A program made the translations under genes and the position numbers. 64,000 bases of DNA. It comes from Anagrus nilaparvatae. Its lineage: Eukaryota; Arthropoda; Insecta; Hymenoptera; Mymaridae. The stretch is taken from NCBI GenBank assembly GCA_022575985.1, contig JAKSXM010000272.1, forward strand, positions 2,542,001-2,606,000, in the 5' to 3' direction. This document shows, piece by piece, positions 24,696-34,911 of the stretch. Under the pieces are notes generated by a model, which saw only the letters and a list, made by a program, of their open reading frames with translations, was not told where the DNA came from and made no database searches. How positions within the stretch are numbered: the stretch's first letter is position 1; each line of letters opens with the position of its first letter.

Positions 24696-26483
24696 TTAAA
24701 GAGAAAAAGAAAAAGGAGTTTTAAATTTTTTTATACATAAATACTAAATTTTAATTCATAAAAATTTTTTTCTTTCATCTTTCACTAACTTTCCCCGAAC
24801 CTGCCATCGGCCAAAGAGCCAGAGCAGTTCGGATAAATACTAAATACACCTTCTCCAGGAAAAACACAACAGCCATCGGTCACAGCGCCAGTGCTGGTGT
24901 ATTTCCTGGACTCCAAAATCCTATCACTTAAACTATTTTTAATTCTGTATTCATAATACACGTGTTTAGCCAAAAAGCATAAATTAAAAAAATATATATT
25001 TTCGATTGATCAGTTTTTTATTTAATGTTAAAAAGATAGCATTAATAATAGAAACTATAAAAACAAGTTTTAAATAAATAAACTAAGTTTTTATTCACAA
25101 AAATTCACAACTTAATTTTTGGATAGAATAAATTCGATTTTAGCCTAAATTATTAATAAAGTGCTATAAAAAGAAAGAAATATTTAAAATTGTTCCCACA
25201 TTCCTACTGTATTATTAAATCTTTATTTCAGATTTTCTTAAGTAAATTTTTATGTTAACTAGTTTTGTATGTAAAAAAAAAAAAAAAAAACTATCAAATT
25301 TCCAATTTTAATTAACATTTAAATCAGCTAATTTTTTTTGTGTGATCCACTATAATAAAGCTAAAATTTTTACCTGTGTAGGTACCAAAAATTTTAAAAG
25401 AAAAATATCTAGTTACAGAATAAAATAAATTTAAATAATTAGATCAACGTTTTCCGTAAACGACTTTGACAGTTAAATTATTTTCTGAATATAACATTTA
25501 AGCGTTTGTTATTTAGTTTTATTCACTTTCCACGCTAAATTATGGGTCAATTAAGATCATTTTGAATATACATTCCGTCTCAATTTGAGAAATACTACAA
25601 CTCGATTCATAAATAAACAAGTGTCTAAATCACAAAGTTAAAATAACTGATTTAAGGTCTTATGCAACTTGGACAAACAAAAATAATTTTTGCATTCTAA
25701 ATTATCGACGCTACATGCAAATGTGAAATCACACATATATATTAGCATAATTTCAGGTTATATACATAGTTTTATTTATTTTTATATATTTTTATTTTTA
25801 TCTACTTATTTGAATTTAAAGTCTATAAGGTGGAGAAAATAAACTAGAAAATTTAATCTTTGATCATTTTATTATCATTCCCTGCTAATTTACCATCTAC
25901 TGTGTCGTCATTTTTTTAATTTTTTTCTTTCCAGCTCTAAAAGTATTGCTCCCATAAGATCAATGTTAAAGCTCGAATTTTTTTTTATTTTTAATTAAGA
26001 AAAGTTGATGCTTTAAAATAAAGTTTTATTTAAGTTTTAAATTTTAATAATTCTCCTATTTCATTAAGCTCTGTCATCATTTAAATCAACCTGCATAATA
26101 CTTTAAAAATAAAAAAAAAAAAAATTTTTTCCTGTTAGGAAAAATTGTTTTAGTTGCTTATTTTACTAAATTTTCTTGATTTTTTTTTAACAAATTATTG
26201 ATTCTTAAAATTTTTTTTTGTGTTATAACTTCCTCCAAATTTTCATAAACCTAGTAAAAAAAAAAATTTTTATTTAACTGATCAATTAAATTAAATTATC
26301 TAAAACTATTAAAGTAAATAAACTAATTAAATTATTTTTTTAAATTTTATTTTTATTACAATTAAATGATTATTTTTCCTCAAATTAAAATTTTTTTTTA
26401 CTGAAATTAAACTATATTATTATTAATTCTATCACTAATTAATTAAAAAAAAAAAAAAAAAAAAAAAAAATAATATTATATTT

Positions 26484-26520
26484 GACTCAACCGGGAATCG
26501 AACCCGGAACCGTCTCCTCA
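26484..26520 (-). tRNA. tRNA 3'-half-like sequence
   Basis: The minus strand has a perfect T-arm (CCGGGTTCGATTCCCGG) and an acceptor-like TTGAGTC end, then a T-rich stretch with a long T run. The 5' half was not recognised. It is related to the unit at 26824. Confidence 0.5.
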
Positions 26521-26823
26521 AAAGTTAAAATTTTTTTTTTCTCTTTTTCTTTTTCTCAAAATTTTCCCCTTCCTTATGACAATTAATTTGCAAATAAAAA
26601 AAAAAAAAAAAAGGGGGATTTTTGAAGTTAATTATAAATTAAATTAATTGGAATTAAATTACCTTTTATTATTTTATTGAATTTTATTTTTATCCAAATT
26701 TTAGCTTAACTTCCATAAAATTTTTTTTAATTTTTTTTTGATTTAAATTAAATTAAAATCATTATACTCAGCATATTTATATAAAATAAGTTCAAAAAAA
26801 AAAAAAAAAAAAAAATTTTATTT

Positions 26824-26894
26824 GACGCAACCGGGATTCGAACCCGGATCCTCACCGCCAAAACCCGGTATATATACCATTAGACCAGAGTGTC
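26824..26894 (-). tRNA. tRNA-like gene, 71 nt, in the retroelement leader
   Basis: The minus strand shows an A-box-like TGGTCTAATGG and a perfect 5-bp T-stem (CCGGG TTCGAAT CCCGG) at normal spacing. The anticodon stem is partly paired (ACCG/CGGT) and the acceptor stem pairs at only about four of seven positions. A run of about 20 T follows within 10 bases of the 3' end and could act as a Pol III terminator. The identity is unclear (features of Pro, Glu and Gln tRNAs). It is a tRNA pseudogene or a captured tRNA. Confidence 0.55.
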
Positions 26895-27154
26895 GTTTGT
26901 AATATAGTGTAATTAAATACCGTATAATTGATTCCTGTTAGGGAAATTTGGCGAATAATTTAATTAAAAGGAACTAACGTTAAATTTTATAAATTATTAT
27001 TATTATTTCTATTTTTTTTATTAATTAATTTTCTTAAGTATAAGGGAAAATAACTTTACTTTAGATTATTTTGTTTCTTATTTGGCCTCTAAATTACAGA
27101 TAAATTTTAATAAATAAGTATTCACAGATTTTAGGATAGAGTTTTTGGTTTAAA

Positions 27155-28070
27155 TTTCACTTGCGAGAAAATATTTTCATTATTATAACGTTATTTTATT
27201 TGGAAAATCCGTGTTAAAATTAAAAATTGATCTAAATAACTAATTAATATTTTTTTTTACTAATGTCGATTAAACGTACTAATTGGTACTTTTCACTTGC
27301 GAGTTTAGTTAAAAAATTTACACTTCTAATATAAATAAGTTTACGGAATTCTAGGATAGTTGATAGCTCATTTCACTTACGAGAAAATATTTTCCCCGCT
27401 AATCAAAAAAAAAAAAAACTTTAAACTAAAATTCGAAAATTGTTTCACTTTAAATTAATCAGTTGATAAGTTTAATAATTTAGTAAATTGTGACTATAAC
27501 TTGACTAACACATATATTTTAATTTAGATTACATCTTTAAATACTGTTTTAGTTTGATTGTAAATCCAAGATAGTTCCGATTCACGAATGAAAGTTAGAT
27601 TTTAGCTCATTTTACTTGCGAAAAAAAATTTTTTTTCTTTTGTTTTACAATAAAATCTTGAATTAAAATTATATATTAATCTGTTTCAATTAATTAATTA
27701 ATAATTTTGCTAGCTTAGTGAATTTCAAATATTAAATTGGCGTTTTTATCTATCAAATTTTTGAATTTTGGTTTAGTTTCACGAGCCGTACGTTCAATAA
27801 ATAGAAGCTAAATTCCAGTTCGTTTTCTCTTGCGAGAAAATAATTTTACTGGTTATTTCGTTGACGTTAAATATCGATCTATTTTAACTAATTATTTTAG
27901 TAATTTAGTAAATTTTTAGTAATTTTAAAATTAATTTAGTGCCTTTTATATACAACTTTTAATTTAACTTACGTTTTTGAACCTTAGTTTACTTTAATTA
28001 CAGTTGGTATTTAAGTTCAATAAATTTTAAAGATAGATTCTAATTCATTTCACTTGCGAGAAAATATTTT
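27155..28070. repeat. Array of a palindromic 18-20 bp motif, period about 220 bp
   Basis: Core TTTCACTTGCGAGAAAATAT occurs at 27155, 27371, 27610 (weaker), 27823 and 28048; start-to-start distances are 216, 239, 213 and 225. A half-length copy lies at 27291. The copy at 27823 is a perfect dyad, TTTTCTCTTGCGAGAAAA. Between cores the sequence is poorly conserved, apart from a GGATAG/AGATAG word roughly 20-45 bp before some cores. The strong conservation of the cores alone suggests protein-binding sites. Confidence 0.75.
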
Positions 28071-28309
28071 GAACTTAATAAATTTGTCAGTAGGTGCTTA
28101 ACTTTAATAAATTTATTAGCTCCCATTAATTTAGAAAAACTACATCGAAGATTAATTTTGATTGGTTGAAATATGAATTTTAATTGACCTTGTTAGGCCA
28201 ATACAGTCGTTTTCTATTAGTTATTATAAGAAAAATTCGGTATAAGTTGTAGATTAGTTGATTTTCTCTGCTCCGTGAAAGTTATTACGAAAATTTATTT
28301 AAATTTTAG

Positions 28310-28548
28310 TGAGTCAACTCCAATTAGAACTGGAAAACCTGAAAATACAACACTTCTTTGAAGTGTGTAAAACCGAAGCCCTTAGGACCCACTCAGGAAA
28401 TAATACGATTCCTTTACCGGAATTTCGGTTAAATTCTGAGGATTCCCCTCGCTTAATAGAAGCTATTCGTGCCGCTTTAGACAGGGCTTGTAGCACCTTA
28501 AATAAAACAGCCAGTCCAGAACCTGATTCTACGAATCCAAATTTATAA
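28310..28548 (+). CDS. Accessory ORF 1 of the LTR element, about 79 aa, unknown
   Basis: The frame opens directly at a splice acceptor (AAATTTTAG ending 28309). The first two exon bases are TG, so an ATG arises only if the upstream exon ends in A; the LTR donor at 20980 would provide this. The peptide begins with a heptad-like helix (LQLELENLKIQHFF), has a central acidic/proline part and a second helix (RLIEAIRAALDRACSTL), and ends in a polar tail. No family was recognised. It could be an accessory protein or the first coding exon of a longer spliced protein; the stop at 28546-28548 favours the former. Confidence 0.55.
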
Positions 28549-28874
28549 GGGGTAAAAACTATATTAAGTTACAAATAATCGTAAAATAGATTAAAATATA
28601 AATTAAATTTTATTTTTAGATACTTTAGTCATAAAATACGTCTAGAATTAGGTAGAATTTTGGCTAAACACGTTTACTCACTAATACTCATTAAACATCA
28701 TTCATCATCATTTATGCTCATTAGTCATAAGAAGCATTGACAGTATAAAAATCGGTTTCCATACCTCCCTGTCTTAATCTGGGGGGCGAGGTAACAATAC
28801 CTGGTTTAATTAGCAAATAATCATTCACCTAAAGTATCAGTAATAGACAGTAATTTACACGTCCCTCCTTTCAG

Positions 28875-29296
28875 TGCCTAGCAATTCAATTTTAACGGTC
28901 CCTTCTAACAAATCCAAGAAAAGGCGTGACCCAGGTTTTAAAACCAAGCTAAAGCAAGTGAATTACCAGATAAAACAATTGTCCAAGCAAATTATTGATG
29001 GTCAAGTAGATTTAACTAAAGCTGAAGCCATTCGTTTAGAATTGCATACAAATAAAGAACAATTGATTCAAAAACAAGCATTGAAGGTTAAGTTAGCAAG
29101 AGAAAGGGAAGGTATCGACTTCAACCCTAAGGTCAGAGAGAAAGCAATTAAGAACGCCAAAAAGGCTGAACTAACAAGGCAGTACGAACAAGATTGCGAA
29201 TCCAACGAAGAAATCGCTGAGGCTTTAGAGAATCTACAAAGAAAGTTTCTTTATCTCAAGCAAAGAGAAGAAAGCCTACAAAAAGTTAAAAATTAG
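28875..29296 (+). CDS. Accessory ORF 2 of the LTR element, about 140 aa, basic coiled coil
   Basis: Like ORF 1, this frame opens right after an acceptor (CCCTCCTTTCAG ending 28874) whose exon starts TG, so splicing to an exon ending in A would make the start codon. Residues 10-25 are strongly basic (KSKKRRDPGFKTKLK) and could be a nuclear or RNA-binding signal. The rest is predicted helix rich in K, E, Q and R with heptad leucines, ending LQRKFLYLKQREESLQ. No membrane segment and no cysteine pattern were seen. It resembles no gag I know. A Rev-like or nucleocapsid-like role is only a guess from charge. Confidence 0.6.
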
Positions 29297-29658
29297 AAAA
29301 GAGACTATTAAGTGCCTTGTGTTGTTTTAAGTGATAGATACATATTATTTTTGGTCAATATTTTAAACGATAAATTTAATTTTATAGAAAATAAGAGAAT
29401 GTACAAAAGTTAGGAGTAGAAACTTTAATAATAACCTAATTTTACCAGATTAAACTTCTTTTTATTGGCTTAACCTTAATTAGATAAGTTAATTATTATT
29501 ATTAATTAAACTATTTGCCTAATGAAAATTCTAGCCAACGATAATTCTAGCCAATTCTATACGATACAGTATATGGTTTATTTATAGAATTACTTTGTTA
29601 TTTACTCAATACGCCTTAAAATTTACAATTTTAGTTATAAATTTTTATAAATTACGTA

Positions 29659-32046
29659 CAGAGCTGGGCAAAACTGGCATGCTCCATGTCCGTTTATGAA
29701 GAAACGGGAATTAAATTCGTTTTAAACTAGCAGTGGCACGGAAAATTTGAAGACTGATCAGTTTATAAAATGTTCCGTAAACGGAAAAATTTTAAAACGG
29801 ATAAGTTTGTAAAAAATCCGTGCCACGGAATTTTTAGAGACTGACCCGTCCTCGACTTTTCCTGAAACGGCAAAAATTTCAAAACTTTCCGTTTTCAATT
29901 TTCCGTTTTTCTTAATCGAGAACGGATTTTTATCCGTTTTCACAAAGAATGAAAATTCGTATTTATTTTTTAATTTATTAAATTCCTTTATAATTCTAGG
30001 TGTCATTTTAATTATAGGTATACGGAATTTTTCGAATTGTTTTATTTTATCTCTCTCAACATTATGAGCATCATAATTATAACTTTTTTAATGATATTAA
30101 AATAAATTTTAAATAGTATTTATAAAGAATAATCCATAAAAGTTTTAATCGAAGCATCTTTTTTAAAATTCAAATATTTAAATGTTTGTATCATGCAATT
30201 TCATTGGTGAATATAATATGGAGCGAAAAAAATTCTTTTTACGTGTATCGATAGGTATGTTCTTTTTGTCTCCCCTTTCGCATGTACAGTACAAATAATA
30301 TAGAGTGCAATAATGCAAGGCCAAATAATACAATATTATTATGTATTTTTTTAGCAAACATTGCACGATTTTTATTATACTTAAAATTATTTGATGCATT
30401 ACAAACAAACGTTTTAAATATATCTAAAATTTAATGCAAATAAAAATATTGTAAAATGAGGCTATTTGAATTCACGCCATTCAAGTGAAATAAATAGAAC
30501 AGACTTGATATTCGTTATTCGTTGATGCTGTCTGCGATTGGTCAGCAAATAAACAAACAAAGCGTCCCGTTATAGAATCGTGTACCTAACCAAACTTACT
30601 TAGGGATTAAGAAAATAAAAACAGTTTCGGTTTGTTTACGTTGAGTAATATAGTTTGTAATTTAACAAAGTTTTCTAAAATAATAATAATGCAAAATCTA
30701 TACAATCGTTTAAACAAGGAGTTCAAAAAAGAAGAATTTTCTCCTTACTTTTTACTAGATATATTTGAAATATTGGGAATAGATGAAGAAGGAAAAGCAT
30801 ATGTTATGTGCATTGATTGCTCTAAAAAATTAGATAAAGAAGTAAAAAAGAAAAAAAATAAGTGTGTTATTGACAACCATTACATATTAACATTACAAAA
30901 AAAACAGATGGAACAAATCTTTATCACCATATCAAGGTATTATGTTTTATTTTCATGTTTTTAAAAAAGGATTAAAAACTTATTTTACTTATTAAACTTA
31001 TTAAACTTATTTTTACAACTTTTACAGGATTTACATAAAGATGAATGATATCATGAATTGTCAGAGCAATATAATGCTATTAAGGCTACTCGTCCTTCAA
31101 TAAGAAAAAGGAGGCAAGAACAAAATAACAAAGATGGTTCAGAAAAAAAGTCAAAGATAATAAATGCTGTCTCAGCTTTTTTGGAAAGTGAAGACTACCC
31201 AACAAGCTTTTTTCACAATGATAAATTTAATGCTATGCTCTATGGTAAGTATATAGTAATAACTTAATAAACCAATTATAAAAAACTTTTAACGTTCATT
31301 CCAGAATTAAACCCAGATATCACTTCTACGATACAAGAGCAAGATATAATTGATTATCGTATTTCAAAGTATAATTCATTGACAGAAGCAGTAAAGAAAA
31401 TATTCAATGACAATAATATAAGCATAATCATAGATGGTCTTTTGATAGAAGAAAACGAGTATTTACAGTGTGCCGCTAGATGGGTAGGATATTTTTTTCT
31501 CATATAAGTACCTTTACGTTGGTCAGGTTGATTTACTTGAATCACTTAGAATTTTAAGTGATTCTTTGAATATATTCATAAGCAATTTTTTTAATTTTAA
31601 AGTATTTGCTTTAAGTTTTAGGCAAAATTCAAGCTCTAATTTTTATATTAGTTTTAAATTGCTTAAAATTTCAAGTAATTGATCAAAAATTTAAGTTGAA
31701 TAACCTGACAAAGAACATACTGGATTTAAATTAATATCAGAATTTATTTTTCTTATTTGCAGATTTGTAAAAAATCATTCAAGTCAAAATTAATTATACT
31801 CAGTTTTAAACAAATTACAATAACAAAAACAAATATTAATAGAACACTGAAAAATGTTTTTGAGACTTTTGATATTCACTATAGTGGCGATGCCTTGTCG
31901 ATATCAGTAAATAATATCAACTGTATAAATTTAAATTTAGGGGAATTATTCGAATATCAGTTTTACCAAGGTATGTAAGATACACAAGCATAAAATTAAT
32001 TTTTTTTGAATAAGATAATTTATTAATTTTTTTTTTTAAATTTCAG
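29659..32046 (+). mobile_element. Truncated hAT-family transposon inside the LTR element
   Basis: The left end CAGAGCTGGGCAAAACTGG is a typical hAT tip and is preceded by ATTACGTA, a possible 8-bp target copy. The first 300 bp carry about ten CCGTTT/AAACGG words, likely subterminal transposase sites. The transposase relic follows at 30692. The right end is missing: sequence changes at about 32046-32060 straight into the retroelement integrase. Insertion followed by a deletion that removed the hAT 3' end together with gag and most of pol explains this best. Confidence 0.65.
30692..31978 (+). pseudogene. hAT transposase with BED finger, broken and truncated
   Basis: Exon-like blocks are separated by short introns. 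The first block encodes a BED-type zinc finger: VMCIDCSKKL supplies the cysteines, and after a frame change in an A run (about 30896-30905) the histidine helix reads NLYHHIK. The second block (31029 on) has an in-frame stop, then a basic stretch (RPSIRKRRQ). Later blocks (31306-31484 and 31757-31975) resemble the first part of the hAT catalytic domain, with NINRTLKNVFETFDIHYSG as the most typical segment. The rest of the catalytic and dimerisation regions is absent. At least one frameshift and one stop make it inactive. Confidence 0.6.
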
Positions 32047-32047
32047 A

Positions 32048-32749
32048 TAGCTGTACTATTGCTACAGCATTCATACAGAGGTGTATCTGTACCTTCGGGT
32101 GCCCGTTAAGAGTGCTTACAGACCAGGGCCGAAATTTCTTGTCCTCACTCATGCAGCGGGTTGCTAAAAGATTTAAGATTGACCAGGTTAAAACCACTAG
32201 TTATCATCCCGCCAGTAACGGCTCGTTGGAAAGATCTCACATCGTATTAACTGAATATTTACGACAGAACACCGAATCGGTAGAAACTTGGGACGAATAC
32301 TTAGCCCTGGCAACCTTTTCTTATAATACCTCGGTGCATGAGGGGACCAGATACACACCTTATGAAATTTTGTTTGGAAAGCTGGCTCGAAGGCCATCTT
32401 TTGCGCCACCTACAGAGGGTGAACAACTTCCCACCTATGAAAATTATTTAAAGGATTTAGTGACTAAATTAATCGAAATCCAAAGATTGGCTCATGACAA
32501 TTTAATTCAGGCCAAAGAACGCTCTAAAATTCAATACGATAAAAAGGCTAGAATACAAAACTACAAGGTAGGAGATAAGTTTGGTTATATAAAGGCCCTA
32601 AGCCACACAAACTAGAAAATCCTTCTGAAGGACCTTATCTTGTAGAACAGGTCTTTAGTAACGGAAATGTTAAAATTAAAACTAACAAAGGGGAAAAAGT
32701 TGTTCACTCAGATAGGTTGCAATTACGTTATTTCAGAGATGATGTTTAA
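32048..32749 (+). pseudogene. Ty3/gypsy integrase, C-terminal half, frameshifted
   Basis: The preserved part starts in the catalytic core at FIQRCICTFGCPLRVLTDQG, which contains the second catalytic aspartate, and includes YHPASNGSLERSH with the catalytic glutamate, then NTSVHEGTRYTPYEILFGK, a signature of Ty3/gypsy integrases. The zinc-binding N terminus and first aspartate are lost at the junction with the hAT relic. An indel near 32578-32581 moves the C-terminal SH3-like segment (GPYLVEQVFSNGNVKI) into another frame, which ends at 32749. Integrase inserts the cDNA copy into the genome; this copy cannot. Confidence 0.88.
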
Positions 32750-32768
32750 CCTTATTTTTCTGTTCTAG

Positions 32769-34790
32769 AACATTTCTACTATCAAGTTTCTTTCTTTAAT
32801 TATAATTTACTTATCAATGAAGCAGACGTCAGCAATGATTGGCTATGACTGTGGATCGAAGATCCTGAACCTGACTACCATTTCTCTACTGGAAGTAGGT
32901 CCTTGCGATATACCTGTTAGCAACGCTAGCAGTGAAATAGTTGATATACAATTGTTACAGTTAGTTGAATTCGCTGATATACCGGTTATACAGTGTAAAT
33001 TGGAAGTGCTTCGGCAAGTACACAAATGTAGTATTTTTGATTATCTAATTCCTGTAGAAAATGGTATTCAGCAGTACATACACGAAATTGGACGTGATGC
33101 CTGCCAACTGCTCCACCAGACCGGCAATCTCAAGTTCTTGGATAGCCACGTCATCACAGGAGTCCGCGTTAATCAAACTCAAACTTATAGCTTAACCTTT
33201 GCTGGAAGTGCCTCTGAATCAAGCTGTCACGGTGCTCCATTTGCCGATTACTATAGCAGTTGGACAAATGTCCTCGTACAGGGCACGTTAAAAATAAATT
33301 TAATAACTTATACCGCCCAAGCCAATTTGAATAACGATAAAATACATTTTAAGTCGGGAACAACTTGTCGAATGTCAGACACTACTTGTATCGATATGGA
33401 AGGTGGAAACTCCTTTTGGAGTGCTCTGCCCGAAGATCGATGCAACGCAGATAAGTATAGCTTGATTTATGAAGGTAAATCCACAAAGGTAACCGATAAA
33501 ACGATGGCAGAAATCCAAACAATGTACACTCTAGAAAGTAAAGAAATTACGTTCGCCCTTACTGTAAAAGGGTACGAGAACGTATGCGGTACTACATTAA
33601 TAAGAAGCGATCACCCCAAATTATTTCTAATTCAAACTAACGGTAGGGGCTCTCCTTTTACCCGAAAATTTAACACTGTGCAAAATTTAGATTTGTTTTT
33701 GTATGTAAATAACAAATTTGTTTACACTGATCGTAATCAGCGCCAACAAATGACCCAGTTGTATTTAGATGTAGTCCTACAACGTTGCAATTTAGAGAGA
33801 GAGACTATCAAAAATTCTTTAGCTATAGCAGCCTTTGCCCCAGATGAGTATGCTTATCATCTCATGAAACAAACCCCTGGATATATGACGGTGGTAAGTG
33901 GTGAAGCGATTCATATCATGAAGTGCCTCCCGACAGAGGTCGCTGTCAAGCACGGGAACGAGTGTTACAACCAGCTTCAAGTAGAAAGAAACAACGAAAC
34001 TTATTTTCTCACTCCAAGAACACATATTCTTCTTAAAAAGGGAACTCAAGTCAACTGTAACCCAATGATTCCATCTTGTTACAAGATTGGGACCTCTTGG
34101 TACCAAATTTCACCACGGCCAGTACTTGCAGTTCCTCCTACAATAATAAATCCACAAACTGAACTAACTTGGCAATACAAGGACCCGGTAGATCTCGCTA
34201 ATAGTGGGATCTATACTTCAAAAGATTTAGAAAACCTCAGGGATCATATAAACTTCCCTTTGGAAAAGCCAGCCTTGCTCAAAACCATAGCAAGAGGAAT
34301 GGTAGGTAAGGCTACCGTTAATCAAGGCGGGAGTCTTGTCAACCTATTCAACCAAGAAGAGATGGAAAAGTTAGCAGAAGGAGCCTGGGATCGTTTGTGG
34401 GCCAAGTTTATCAGTTTCGGAACAATCAGTGCAGGAATACTAGCAATATTTATGATTCTTCAGTTCTTCAAACTAATAATAGACACTATCATCAGATGTT
34501 ACACGCTACACTCGCTTTTCGGCTGGTCGTTACGTCTGTTGGGAGCATTTTTTGCGTCGGTCACTCAGCTGTTTATCCACTTAGCCAATACCAGACCACC
34601 CAAACCCCAACCAGATTTAGAAAAGGGAGAAAACGACCCCCTAAATCCTGAACCAATAAATTGTATTTATCCACCGATACCCCCATCCCAAACTCAACCC
34701 ATAGCTAAAGAAAGAACAAATGCCTTACAAACATTTGGAATCAAGCAAGACGTTCAAGAAGGGGTGTTTCGCAAGCTAAAATTAAGATAA
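32769..34790 (+). CDS. Env-like glycoprotein, resembling chuvirus-type glycoproteins
   Basis: A 657-codon frame from ATG 32817 is intact to the stop at 34788-34790. An acceptor (TTTTCTGTTCTAG, ending 32768) precedes it. The frame is open for the 16 codons between acceptor and first ATG, and these are strongly hydrophobic, like a signal peptide, so the true start may lie in an upstream exon. The N-terminal region has YDC and a SLLEVGPCDIP block, then CKLEVLRQVHKC and EIGRDAC. Many cysteines and NxT/S sites follow. A membrane span lies at about 531-555, a second hydrophobic stretch at about 567-590, and a proline-rich tail after it. The cysteine framework agrees with my memory of glycoproteins of chuviruses and of insect LTR elements that took them up, not with baculovirus-F-type gypsy Env. 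It is a surface fusion protein by inference. Confidence 0.75.
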   Translation, partial: NISTIKFLSLIIIYLSMKQTSAMIGYDCGSKILNLTTISLLEVGPCDIPVSNASSEIVDIQLLQLVEFADIPVIQCKLEVLRQVHKCSIFDYLIPVENGIQQYIHEIGRDACQLLHQTGNLKFLDSHVITGVRVNQTQTYSLTFAGSASESSCHGAPFADYYSSWTNVLVQGTLKINLITYTAQANLNNDKIHFKSGTTCRMSDTTCIDMEGGNSFWSALPEDRCNADKYSLIYEGKSTKVTDKTMAEIQTMYTLESKEITFALTVKGYENVCGTTLIRSDHPKLFLIQTNGRGSPFTRKFNTVQNLDLFLYVNNKFVYTDRNQRQQMTQLYLDVVLQRCNLERETIKNSLAIAAFAPDEYAYHLMKQTPGYMTVVSGEAIHIMKCLPTEVAVKHGNECYNQLQVERNNETYFLTPRTHILLKKGTQVNCNPMIPSCYKIGTSWYQISPRPVLAVPPTIINPQTELTWQYKDPVDLANSGIYTSKDLENLRDHINFPLEKPALLKTIARGMVGKATVNQGGSLVNLFNQEEMEKLAEGAWDRLWAKFISFGTISAGILAIFMILQFFKLIIDTIIRCYTLHSLFGWSLRLLGAFFASVTQLFIHLANTRPPKPQPDLEKGENDPLNPEPINCIYPPIPPSQTQPIAKERTNALQTFGIKQDVQEGVFRKLKLR

Positions 34791-34911
34791 AATTTTTTGT
34801 AAAAATTTAGGTAGTTTTAAGTTAATTTTAAGGTTACTTGTGGTAACCATCTAGTTTTTAAGTTATTATTTTGTTATAGAAACTAATGTAAACCTATTTT
34901 TTTTATTTAGA

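Larger units (their letters stand above)
24700..28307 (+). other. Long untranslated leader of the LTR element
   Basis: About 3.6 kb of AT-rich sequence lies between the piggyBac insertion and the first ORF, with no coding frame. It holds two GCCATCGG-containing segments (near 24803 and 24872), two tRNA-like units (26484-26520, 26824-26894) and the spaced palindromic motif array (27155-28070). In spliced RNAs it would be intron. Confidence 0.6.

Noticed and set aside
33819..34651. Open frames on both strands overlapping env (33819-34106 minus, 34397-34651 plus)
   Set aside because: Shadows of the env frame; no motif and no acceptor of their own.
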